A DNA stretch of 52,125 bases, taken from contig NZ_LZNS01000001.1 in the NCBI RefSeq assembly GCF_001984575.1, positions 4,319,679 through 4,371,803 of the forward strand, in the 5' to 3' direction. Source of the stretch: Streptomyces sp. MP131-18. GTDB taxonomy: Bacteria; Actinomycetota; Actinomycetes; Streptomycetales; Streptomycetaceae. Shown piece by piece: positions 26,465 to 33,763 of this stretch (the first letter of the stretch is position 1; each line of letters begins with the position of its first letter). The notes beneath the pieces are model-generated. The model was not told where the DNA came from. It worked only from the letters and a program-made list of their open reading frames with translations, and made no database searches. Made by a program: the position numbers and the translations under genes.

Positions 26465-26623
26465 GATCCCCCTCTTTGTGTGTCAGGCGTGCATGTGTGG
26501 AATTCCGGACCGCACCTTGTGAGCCCCCCTGATCACCTCTGACGCGCAGCCGGGAAAGCCCGTTGGTGGGCGAGAAGAGGCAGCTGCGGCACTGCCGGAG
26601 CGGATGTCCGTGTGTGGCTTCGG

Positions 26624-27337
26624 CTACCGGGTCCGGGGTTGGAGCAGGTCGACGGTGAGCTGGGAGAGCCGTGAGAGGACCAGCGTCCCGTCGGCCATGC
26701 GCTCCGGCGGCGAGCCCGCGTCCCTCTTCGTGTTGACATGGGCGGCCGCCATCCCGGCATGGATCGGGCTCACGACATCCCGGTGCATGTTGTCGCCCAG
26801 GAAGCAGATCGCGGCCGGCGCGACGTTGGCGAGCTCGATGACCCGGTCGTAGAACGCCACGTCGGGCTTTGCCGCCCCGATGTCACTCGAACACACCGGG
26901 ATCATGAAGCTCAGCCCCGCGTCGGTCAGCGTCCGTGCTCGGTAGGCGCGCGGCCTGCAGGTGTTGCTCGCCAGCAGGCAGGTCAGGCCGGCGCCGTGCA
27001 GTGCACGGACGGCTTCGGCGGCCGCCGGGTCGATGGGGTGGTCGCCGGTCGCCTCCCACACGGCATTCACCACCGCGTCCATCCCGGGCAGGCGCACACC
27101 CTGGTCGTCGGCGACCGCGGCCAGCAGTTCGGCGAACGAGTCCGGCAGCGACTCCTCGTACCACCGCCACATCGACCGGTCGTAGCAGGGCGCGAACGAC
27201 TCGGGTACCTCGAGCCCGAACGTCTGGAGCAGGACCTGCTGCACCAGCGGGCCGGTGGGGCGGCGGCGCTCCTTGGGCAGGGTGAGGGTTCCAGCGAAGT
27301 CGATGGCCACGGCTTGTATAGGGCTATGAACGCTCAT
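26624..27337 (-). CDS. HAD-superfamily hydrolase, unusual motif I
   Basis: 237 aa from ATG 27337, overlapping the stop of the ATP-grasp gene (ATGA). Motif I is AIDFAGTLTLP: the nucleophile Asp is present but the second position is Ala instead of Asp or Tyr. Motif II is LASNTC, motif III GAAKPDVAFYDRVIEL, motif IV FLGDNMHRDVVSPIHAGM. The paralogue at 25745 shares PIDP, RAxTLxDAGLxFM and the final TLxLSxLSQL pattern. Loss of the general acid/base suggests altered chemistry or slow turnover. Tight coupling to the maturase suggests a role close to peptide modification or self-protection. Confidence 0.85.
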   Translation of the reverse strand: MSVHSPIQAVAIDFAGTLTLPKERRRPTGPLVQQVLLQTFGLEVPESFAPCYDRSMWRWYEESLPDSFAELLAAVADDQGVRLPGMDAVVNAVWEATGDHPIDPAAAEAVRALHGAGLTCLLASNTCRPRAYRARTLTDAGLSFMIPVCSSDIGAAKPDVAFYDRVIELANVAPAAICFLGDNMHRDVVSPIHAGMAAAHVNTKRDAGSPPERMADGTLVLSRLSQLTVDLLQPRTR

Positions 27338-28311
27338 CGAGTTCCTTTCTCAAGCAGATCGGCAAGGGCATGGATAATGGGTTCGTGAGTCTGGTCGATC
27401 CAGCCCCATTGCCCGTTGGCGTTGACGTCCACCAGATAGTGGACATTCTGAGTGTCAACAATTATGTCCAGCGTTGCGAAGACGAGTCCAAGGCTGTGCA
27501 GGAGAGTGTGAATTCCCTCTTCCACGGCTGTCGGCAGCGTGGTCGATGTGTAGTTGAGGTTGTCGATGTCGCGACGCCAGTCCAGGCGGCCGGGCCCTTC
27601 GGGGGCACGGATGACGACCGGGAAGAGCCGCCCGTCCACTGCCGCTACCCGTATCTCGTAGGCTTTATCGGTAATTTCACGCTGGAATAGATGTGCGGTC
27701 AGTGAAATCCGGGGATCATTCCACCGGTGAGGCGGCACCTGAGACGTGTAGAGGCGGCCGTTCTTCCCTTCCCCTGAATACCTGATACTCCCCAGGGACT
27801 TGGTGACGACTCGGCCGCCGCACCGCTCGGCGAATTCCGCGACATCCCCCGGTCTGTTGGTGATGAGCGTCTCGGGCACCGTGAGTCCGGCGGCGGCCGC
27901 GGCCGACAGCTGCCTCGGTTTGGTGCAGTCAGCGATGGCCTCGGGCCGGTTGACCCACAGCACCTCGGGCGAGGAACCGAGTATCCCGCCGACAGCCCGC
28001 CTGGCCTGCGACTCCGCGAACGCGCGCTCGGGGCCGGACATGCTGCTGGGAAAGCCGAAGGGCGTGGGCTTGCGCCACCACACCGCCCTCAGCCCCTCCA
28101 GCGCGAGCGCCCGGCTGGCACCGGTCAAGGCCCCGCGCCAGGAGCCCTCTGGACGCAGTTCCGCAGACAGCGCGGTTCGGAGGGGGAAATCCGCCACATC
28201 GGTTCTCATGAAGGGCACGCCGCGGCGGTTGAGTTCGCGCAGTACGTAATCGGCCGTCTCGTCCCTGGCGCGCGTCAGGACGAGCACGCGAGGCTCCGGG
28301 GTCCAGGTCAC
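27334..28311 (-). CDS. tgmB: ATP-grasp ribosomal peptide maturase (graspetide-type macrocyclase)
   Basis: 325 aa from GTG 28311, overlapping the precursor stop (GTGA). The ATP-grasp fold is visible: an N-terminal VLVLTRARDETADYVLRELN, the WWRKPTPFGFP segment typical of RiPP ATP-grasp ligases, VVTKSLGSIRYSGEG (ATP-binding strand), FQREITDKAYEIRVAAVDGR, and the metal-binding LVDVNANGQWGWID (D295, N297, N299). These enzymes use ATP to activate Asp/Glu side chains of the precursor and join them to Thr/Ser/Lys side chains. Pairing with the precursor directly upstream and a PIMT-like methyltransferase fits the tgm system. The symbol follows that usage; identity is by family, not by orthology. Confidence 0.9.
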   Translation of the reverse strand: MTWTPEPRVLVLTRARDETADYVLRELNRRGVPFMRTDVADFPLRTALSAELRPEGSWRGALTGASRALALEGLRAVWWRKPTPFGFPSSMSGPERAFAESQARRAVGGILGSSPEVLWVNRPEAIADCTKPRQLSAAAAAGLTVPETLITNRPGDVAEFAERCGGRVVTKSLGSIRYSGEGKNGRLYTSQVPPHRWNDPRISLTAHLFQREITDKAYEIRVAAVDGRLFPVVIRAPEGPGRLDWRRDIDNLNYTSTTLPTAVEEGIHTLLHSLGLVFATLDIIVDTQNVHYLVDVNANGQWGWIDQTHEPIIHALADLLEKGTR

Positions 28312-28583
28312 CCGTCTTCGTCCTCCTGCCCGCCCGGCCTGGCGCTGGTGTCCGTGAGAAGGGAGCCGCTGGATCGGAACTCGGGCGACTCGATGCAGAT
28401 CTGATCGCCGATCTGGGAAAGCTGCGAGACGGGGTGGACGGTGACCACCGGTTCGGACCAGGAATCTTCCGGAAGGACCGTCAGCAAGTCGAGCCCGAAG
28501 GGGCGCGTCGCCAGCGGCCCGGCTTCCTGGTCACCGGCCTGGAGGGAGGAAATGGGGAGGCGGGAAACAGCGAGAGAGTGCAT
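28308..28583 (-). CDS. tgmA: ATP-grasp-modified RiPP precursor peptide
   Basis: 91 aa from ATG 28583. The leader holds the motif ATRPFGLDLLTVLPE (about residues 25-39), like the PFxLR-type recognition helix of graspetide leaders. A middle region (VVTVHPVSQLSQIGDQ) follows. The C-terminus, from about residue 77, is TDTSARPGGQEDEDG: Thr/Ser donors (T78, T80, S81) ahead of an acidic cluster (E87, D88, E89, D90), which suits side-chain ester cross-links. The extent of the core is inferred. The stop overlaps the maturase start, a hallmark of this gene pair. A 135-base gap upstream probably contains the operon promoter. Confidence 0.8.
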   Translation of the reverse strand: MHSLAVSRLPISSLQAGDQEAGPLATRPFGLDLLTVLPEDSWSEPVVTVHPVSQLSQIGDQICIESPEFRSSGSLLTDTSARPGGQEDEDG

Positions 28584-28718
28584 GAACCGATCCTGAAGTC
28601 CTCGGGATAAGGTTACGGTTTCGGGCAGTCGTGGCCTGCCGATGGGTTTCCGTGAGACCGCGGCAGATTCGAGTGGTGTGGCCTGGTATCAGGCGCTGAC
28701 GGATTCTTGTGGCGGGTA

Positions 28719-29228
28719 TCAATAGGCGGGCGGGAGGAATTCATGGACGCCGGTGGCGCGAGCTTTCATCGCCACTCGGATACGGCGGGCCAGCGGGGGA
28801 GAGGCCCACTGACCGATGTCATCCAGCGGCGTGAGCCGTTTCGCCTTCAGTTTTTCTGAGGGCAAGCGGACGCTGTCCCACTCGCCCCGTACCAGGGGCG
28901 CGACAGCGAAGATCAAGTTCATGCCTTCCGGCTCGGAGCGCGCCGGATCAGGCCGCATCCACTCGGTGACCAGGAGTTGGCCGGCCACGCGCGCCAGCCC
29001 GGTGTCCCTGTGGATCACACGGGTGAGCGCCTCGCGTGGATCCTCGCCCTCCTCGACCGCTCCACCGACGAGGTTCCAGACCTGGTCGTGGGAGACGGGC
29101 TCCACCAGTGCCACGCGGTCAGCCGAATCGCACAGCAACGCGAGAGCGCCGGCGGCACGGCGCGGCCAGCGCTCGTGCACCGGGGTCTTCGTCTGCTGTG
29201 TGACTCTCGTCGACCGGGGCCAACGCAT
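28719..29228 (-). CDS. NUDIX-fold protein with a degenerate NUDIX box
   Basis: 169 aa from ATG 29228, with GAAGGAG nine bases upstream. The NUDIX fold is seen in GALALLCDSADRVALVEPVS, then VWNLVGGAVEEGEDPREALT, then RVIHRDTGL. The catalytic REUXEEXGU becomes RVIHRDTGL, so all three glutamates are gone except one replaced by Asp. Hydrolysis is unlikely; it may be a nucleotide-sugar or adenylate-binding protein. It lies directly before the RiPP precursor on the same strand, with a 135-base gap, and may be part of the same regulon. Confidence 0.8.
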   Translation of the reverse strand: MRWPRSTRVTQQTKTPVHERWPRRAAGALALLCDSADRVALVEPVSHDQVWNLVGGAVEEGEDPREALTRVIHRDTGLARVAGQLLVTEWMRPDPARSEPEGMNLIFAVAPLVRGEWDSVRLPSEKLKAKRLTPLDDIGQWASPPLARRIRVAMKARATGVHEFLPPAY

Positions 29229-29365
29229 CGGTGGTGATCTCCTTCGTCCGTGCGGCTGGACGGCTGATGGGTGCAGGGCGTCGCTGTAGTGCCTGCCCGC
29301 GGTTGGATGGGCCGGTGCTGAGAGGGGCGTTCGACTGGCAACGTCGAGCGCCTCCCGGCGGGTCT

Positions 29366-29845
29366 CTAGGTCTGGATCGTGGTGCGGTTGGCGGCCACGA
29401 CTTCGAGGGGGGTTCGCAGGGTCGGCGGGTCGCTGAACCAGGTGCTGACGTCTCTGGGGGCACGGATCCAGCGCAGGCCGATGGGGTCGCTGTCGGTTGA
29501 GTGGGGCGGTGGGAGCGTGACCGTGGAGCCCTTGCCGAGGTGCTGGGCGATGGCGGGCCACGGCTCTTCGCTGCTGCCGGGCGGGAGAAGGATGTACCAC
29601 TGGTCATGCTTCGCGGAGATGAGGCCGATCCTGCTGTCCAGGTCGAAGCTCAGCAGGCGATTGATGACCGCTTCGCCGTGGTGCTGGGCCAGTTGGAGCG
29701 CGTCGAAGTTGGTGCCGGTTCGCAGGGTGACGGTCTCACCGGAGAACCAGGCGGCGGAAATGATCATGTACGTCTCGAAGGTGCTGTGAGGCTGCTCGGG
29801 GCAGGGGAGCGAGTACTGGAGTTGTTGTTGGCTGGTCGGCAGCAC
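29366..29845 (-). CDS. Hypothetical protein downstream of the conservon
   Basis: 159 aa from GTG 29845; an ATG at 29767 is an alternative, giving 133 aa. No ribosome binding site is clear. The middle has the pattern RIGLISAKHDQWYILLPPGS followed by GSTVTLPPPHST and LRWIRAPRD, which is seen in small Streptomyces proteins of unknown role, sometimes compared with primase-polymerase fragments. It follows the CYP154-like gene after 18 bases, so it is probably the last gene of the conservon operon. No catalytic motif is recognised. Confidence 0.6.
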   Translation of the reverse strand: MLPTSQQQLQYSLPCPEQPHSTFETYMIISAAWFSGETVTLRTGTNFDALQLAQHHGEAVINRLLSFDLDSRIGLISAKHDQWYILLPPGSSEEPWPAIAQHLGKGSTVTLPPPHSTDSDPIGLRWIRAPRDVSTWFSDPPTLRTPLEVVAANRTTIQT

Positions 29846-29863
29846 GCGGTGCGGCGTGGGGGA

Positions 29864-31102
29864 TCACGGCCGGGGGTGGAGGTGGACGGGGAGGGCGCTG
29901 ACGGAGTTGGAGACCAGGGACGGAACCGGGATCAGGTCGGTCAGGGGGACGGCGAGGGTCAGGTCGGGGTAGTGATCGAAGAGGGCGGGCAGGGCGATGG
30001 TGGCTTCGAGGCGGGCGAGGGGCGCGCCGAGGCAGACGTGGGGGCCGCCGCCGAAGGCCAGGTGGCGTCCTTGCCCTCGGGTGATATCGAACAGATGGGC
30101 GGCTTCGCCGTGGTGGTCAGGGTCGCGGCCGACCGCGCTGTAGGGGGCGAGGATGGGTTCGCCGGCGGGGATGGTGACTCCGGCGATCTCGATGTCCGTC
30201 AGGGGGTAACGGGCCAGGAAGTTCCCGATGGGGGCGTCCCAGCGCAACACCTCCTCCACCACCGCGGCCCAGGTGTCGTGGTCGCCGGCTCGGGCGAGGG
30301 CGAGTTGGTCGGGGTGGGTGAGCAGGGCGCGGACGCCGTTGACGATGAGGCTGAGGGTGGTCTCGTGTCCGGCGGAGATCATCAGCCAGAGGGTTCCGGC
30401 GAGTTCGTCCTCGGTGAGGGCGTCGGGGTCCTGCTGGCGGGCGGCGATGAGCGCGCTGGTCAGGTCGTCGGCCGGCTGGTGGGTGCGCTCGCGGATGATG
30501 CGGCCCAGGATCGTGTAGATGTCGTGCTGGGTCCGGATCACCTCGTCGGGCTCGGTGGTGGAGCGGAAGATGGAGTCGACCAACTCGCGCATGCGGGGCC
30601 GGTCCTGCTGGGGGATGCCGACCAGGTCGCAGATGACCTGCATGGGCAGCGGGTACGCGAGGTGAGCGCGCAGGTCAACGCTTCCGTCCGGCCGGGCGTG
30701 GGAAGGGAGCGCGGTCAGCAGGTCGCGGGTGAGGGCGGAGATGCGGGGGGCGAGGGAGCGGACGCGGGCGGGGGTGAGGGTCTGGGTGACCAGGCGCCGC
30801 AGCCGGTGGTGCTCGGCCCCGTCGGCGGTGACCATGTTGTCGACCTTGACCATGCCGGTCAGCGGCCAGCCGTCAGGTATCAGCCCGTCGCGCATGGCCG
30901 GCCAGTTGTGCCAGTTCTTGCTGATCCTGGGGTCGGTCACGAGCTGGGCGAGCAGGTCGTGGCGGGTGACGGTCCAGGCCGGCACATTCCCGGGCAACTG
31001 CACGCGCACAACCGGGCCAAGGGCGCGCAGCCGGGCGGCTTCGCCGTGGTGGTCGGCCGCGACGGGATCCAGGGCGACGGGTTCGGTTGCGGGCTGTGGC
31101 AT
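29864..31102 (-). CDS. Cytochrome P450 (CYP154-like, conservon-associated)
   Basis: 412 aa from ATG 31102, with AAGGGA upstream. All P450 landmarks are present: the I-helix SAGHETTLSL, the K-helix EEVLRW (ExxR intact), PAGEPILAPYSAVGRDP and the haem-binding LAFGGGPHVCLGAPLAR with the cysteine thiolate. It lies 16 bases after a CYP157-like gene, the usual CYP157-CYP154 pair attached to Streptomyces conservons. Substrate unknown. Soluble, needs ferredoxin partners encoded elsewhere. Confidence 0.9.
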   Translation of the reverse strand: MPQPATEPVALDPVAADHHGEAARLRALGPVVRVQLPGNVPAWTVTRHDLLAQLVTDPRISKNWHNWPAMRDGLIPDGWPLTGMVKVDNMVTADGAEHHRLRRLVTQTLTPARVRSLAPRISALTRDLLTALPSHARPDGSVDLRAHLAYPLPMQVICDLVGIPQQDRPRMRELVDSIFRSTTEPDEVIRTQHDIYTILGRIIRERTHQPADDLTSALIAARQQDPDALTEDELAGTLWLMISAGHETTLSLIVNGVRALLTHPDQLALARAGDHDTWAAVVEEVLRWDAPIGNFLARYPLTDIEIAGVTIPAGEPILAPYSAVGRDPDHHGEAAHLFDITRGQGRHLAFGGGPHVCLGAPLARLEATIALPALFDHYPDLTLAVPLTDLIPVPSLVSNSVSALPVHLHPRP

Positions 31103-31118
31103 GGGCGGTCCCTTCAGC

Positions 31119-32408
31119 TCAGCTGTGTGGTGCGGGCGGGAACGTCACGGGCAGGGTGGTGGGGCAGCGGGTCCACGGGGAGGGGCGGGCGGTCAGCTCG
31201 GCCGAATCGGCGGCGAGCTGGATGCCGGGCAGGCGCTCGAGCACGGTCTGGACGGCCGTGTGGGCGATCACCCGGGCCGGATCGCGGGCCGGGCAGGCGT
31301 GCGGGCCGGCGCTCCACGCGAGGTGGGCGCGGTTCCCGAGGCGGGCGTGCGGGTCACCGTTGTGGATGCGGGGGTCGTCGTTGGCCGCGGCCAACCCGAG
31401 GATGAGCGCGTCCCCGCGGCGGATGGTCTGGCCGCCGAGTTCGGTGTCGGCCATGGCGTAGCGGGCGGGCATGTGGGTCATGGGCGGGTCCGACCACAGG
31501 ACTTCGTCCAGGGCGTCGGTGATGCCCAGGCGTCCGCCGCGCAGGCGTGAGGCGAAGCGGGGATCGGTGAGCATCTTCTCGATCGTCTTGGCGATCCAGA
31601 TGGTGGTGGTCTCCTGGCCTGCGGAGATCATCACGACCATGCTCTGCATGATCTCGTCGCCGCCTGTGAGATCGGCGTGGTCGAGGAAGAAGGTGGTCAT
31701 GTCGTCGGCCGGCGTCCGGGCACGTTCGTCGCGGATATCGGCGAGGATCTCCTCGAAGTGCCGGTTACCGGCCTGGGAGTCGTCGCCGGATCCAAACAGG
31801 GCCGCCAGCGCGGCCAGCAGCTCGTGCCCTTCGGCGCCGTGCAGGCCGAACAGGTCCGCGATGGCCAGCAGCGGAATGGCCTGGGCGTACTCGGCGATCA
31901 GGTCCGCGCTGCCCCGGCTGGCGAACGCGGCGATGAGGTCGGTGCAGATGCGTTCGACCGCGCGCCGCATCGTGCGCTGGTCGATCCAGGCCACGCCGTC
32001 ATCCAGCGGCCTGCGCAGGCGGCGGTGCTCCATACCGTCCGCGCCGATCACGTTGGCCCGCCAAAACATCATCGGCCCCAGACCCGAATCGGGCGGGACG
32101 ACGCCGGTCTGGAAATCCCCCCAGTTGCGGGCATCCCGTGAGAACAGGTACTCGGTGCGGGTCAGGTCCAGCAGCTCGCGGTAGCCCATCACCAGCCACG
32201 CCCTCACCCCCGGCTCCAGCTCCACCGGGGCCACCGGGCCCCACTGCTGGCGCAGGCGGCGGTAGATGGCCTGGGGGTCGGGGCTGGCGGTGATGTCGGA
32301 CAGCGCGACCAGGCCCGCGGTGGTGTGCGGGTCACGAGCCGGGGCGTGGGCCGGGCAGCCCGGCGGCGGGACAGGCGCGTTGGTGGCGGAGGACGGGTTG
32401 GTGGTCAT
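31119..32408 (-). CDS. Cytochrome P450 lacking the K-helix ExxR (CYP157-like)
   Basis: 429 aa from ATG 32408, overlapping the stop of the cvnD homologue (ATGA). The I-helix is MISAGQETTTIWI. The K-helix reads LDEVLWSDPP, with Trp in place of the Arg of ExxR. The haem loop is WSAGPHACPARDPAR: the cysteine is kept, but the usual Phe and the Gly after Cys are changed. Loss of ExxR is a known feature of the CYP157 family, whose members sit next to cvnD in conservons. It may have an unusual redox role or be non-catalytic. Confidence 0.9.
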   Translation of the reverse strand: MTTNPSSATNAPVPPPGCPAHAPARDPHTTAGLVALSDITASPDPQAIYRRLRQQWGPVAPVELEPGVRAWLVMGYRELLDLTRTEYLFSRDARNWGDFQTGVVPPDSGLGPMMFWRANVIGADGMEHRRLRRPLDDGVAWIDQRTMRRAVERICTDLIAAFASRGSADLIAEYAQAIPLLAIADLFGLHGAEGHELLAALAALFGSGDDSQAGNRHFEEILADIRDERARTPADDMTTFFLDHADLTGGDEIMQSMVVMISAGQETTTIWIAKTIEKMLTDPRFASRLRGGRLGITDALDEVLWSDPPMTHMPARYAMADTELGGQTIRRGDALILGLAAANDDPRIHNGDPHARLGNRAHLAWSAGPHACPARDPARVIAHTAVQTVLERLPGIQLAADSAELTARPSPWTRCPTTLPVTFPPAPHS

Positions 32409-33019
32409 CGGGCGGCAGCTTCCTTGGCGGTGAAGGCGTGCTCCACCAGGGCGATCAGGGCGTCGATGCACGAGTTCGGGTCCTTGAGGGCATCGCAGCG
32501 CACCAGCGGCGTGTCCTCCAGCAGGTCCAGTGCCTCGCGCAACTCGGCGTCGGAGTGTGGCTCGGAGTTCGGGAACTCGTTGATGGCCACCGCGAAGGGG
32601 AGGCTGTCGCCCCGCAACTCCAGCTGGTCCAGGACCTCGAAACTGCCCTGGAGACGGCGGCTGTCGATCAGGACGAGGACCCCGATGGCGCCCTTGGCCA
32701 GCCCCTCCCACATCGACCAGAACCGGCGCTGCCCCGGCGCCCCGAACAGATACAGCACCAGCTCGTCGTTCAGCGTGCGACGGCCGAAGTCCATCGCCAC
32801 CGTGGTGTGCGTCTTGTCCGGCAGGAGCGACAGGTCGTCGATACCCTCGCTGGCCTTCGTCATCAGGGCCTCGGTCCGCAGCGGCCTGATCTCCGATACC
32901 GATTCCACGAGCGTGGTCTTGCCGACGCCGAAGTCTCCGGTGACCAGGATCTTCGTCGATCGCTCGACCGTGCCGGGCAGGTAACGCTCTGGCTCAGACC
33001 TTGTACTTGCGGAGACCAT
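32405..33019 (-). CDS. cvnD: Conservon small GTPase (CvnD family)
   Basis: 204 aa from ATG 33019, with AAGGAGG seven bases upstream, overlapping the cvnC stop. The P-loop is VTGDFGVGKTTLVES; switch II is AMDFGRR; then LYLFGAPGQRRFW (the APGQ typical of this family) and VLVLIDSRRLQG. The guanine-specificity motif reads VAINEFPN instead of NKxD. CvnD proteins are Ras-like GTPases that work with CvnA-C at the membrane as a G-protein-like relay controlling development and secondary metabolism in Streptomyces. Confidence 0.9.
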   Translation of the reverse strand: MVSASTRSEPERYLPGTVERSTKILVTGDFGVGKTTLVESVSEIRPLRTEALMTKASEGIDDLSLLPDKTHTTVAMDFGRRTLNDELVLYLFGAPGQRRFWSMWEGLAKGAIGVLVLIDSRRLQGSFEVLDQLELRGDSLPFAVAINEFPNSEPHSDAELREALDLLEDTPLVRCDALKDPNSCIDALIALVEHAFTAKEAAAR

Positions 33020-33356
33020 CGAGCACCTCCTTCAACAACTCGATACTGGGGCCCTCGGCCCGGGGGGAGGATCGCCACGTCAGATGCCCGGAGCGGATCA
33101 GGTCGGAGGCCAGGACCCGGACGATGTTCACCGGGAGCTTCAGATGGGCGGCGGCCTCCACCAGCGAGATCCGCTGCTGGCACATCTGAAGCAGGTCGCG
33201 CATCTCGGCTGATGCCGTCACCGGCAGGGGCTGAGGCGGATCGGCGGCGGACAGCAGCGTCTCCAGGGCCAGGTTGAGCTCGGCCCTGGCCCGCCCGCCC
33301 GTGATCACATACGGCCGCAACGGCGTGTCCCGGTATCCGTCCGCCGGCCCGCTCAT
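32994..33356 (-). CDS. cvnC: Conservon DUF742 protein (CvnC family)
   Basis: 120 aa from ATG 33356, overlapping the cvnB stop (ATGA) and running 26 bases into the next gene. DUF742 landmarks: RPYVITGGRARAELNLALET, RDLLQMCQQRISLVEAAAHL, KLPVNIVRVLASDLIRSGHL and the C-terminal LLKEVLDGLRKY. The C-terminal half looks like a winged helix-turn-helix. In the conservon it partners the roadblock protein and GTPase. Confidence 0.9.
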   Translation of the reverse strand: MSGPADGYRDTPLRPYVITGGRARAELNLALETLLSAADPPQPLPVTASAEMRDLLQMCQQRISLVEAAAHLKLPVNIVRVLASDLIRSGHLTWRSSPRAEGPSIELLKEVLDGLRKYKV

Positions 33357-33763
33357 GACGTCGGGGGATCCTGCCGGGCCGGTGTCGTCAACGTCCGCTC
33401 GCCCATGCGCTGCACGAGCGACTGCATTTCGGTGGCGATCACCCCCGGGTCGATCTGCGGGTCGGCCAGCACGGCCAGATGGCTGCCCTCCGCCGCCCGG
33501 CGAACGAACAGCATGCAGCCGTCAAGCTCGAACATCAGCTGCCGCGTCTGGCCCGGCGGCGACCCGAACTCCTCCGCAAGGCTGAGCCCCAGCGCCTGCA
33601 ACCCACTGCACGCCGCCGCCAACCGGTCCGCCGCCTCCCGCTCCAGCGACGGCGACTTCGCCCGCATCAACCCGTCACTGGCCAGCACGATTACATGCCG
33701 GACTCCCTTGAGACCATCCAGCCCCGCGATGACCCAGTCCATGTCCATGTCCATGCTTTTCAC
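33353..33763 (-). CDS. cvnB: Conservon roadblock/LC7 protein (CvnB family)
   Basis: 136 aa from GTG 33763 (overlapping the cvnA stop, GTGA) or ATG 33754. The roadblock/LC7 fold is seen in WVIAGLDGLKGVRHVIVLAS, DGLMRAKSPSLEREAADRLA, then LMFELDGCMLFVRRAAEGSH and LAVLADPQIDPGVIATEM. These proteins act as GTPase-activating or adaptor subunits for the CvnD GTPase. Confidence 0.9.
   Translation of the reverse strand: MKSMDMDMDWVIAGLDGLKGVRHVIVLASDGLMRAKSPSLEREAADRLAAACSGLQALGLSLAEEFGSPPGQTRQLMFELDGCMLFVRRAAEGSHLAVLADPQIDPGVIATEMQSLVQRMGERTLTTPARQDPPTS

Noticed and set aside
29501..31405. A 634-codon open frame on the plus strand
   Set aside because: It lies antisense to the P450 and unknown genes and has the Gly/Val/Arg-rich composition of a shadow frame in GC-rich DNA.
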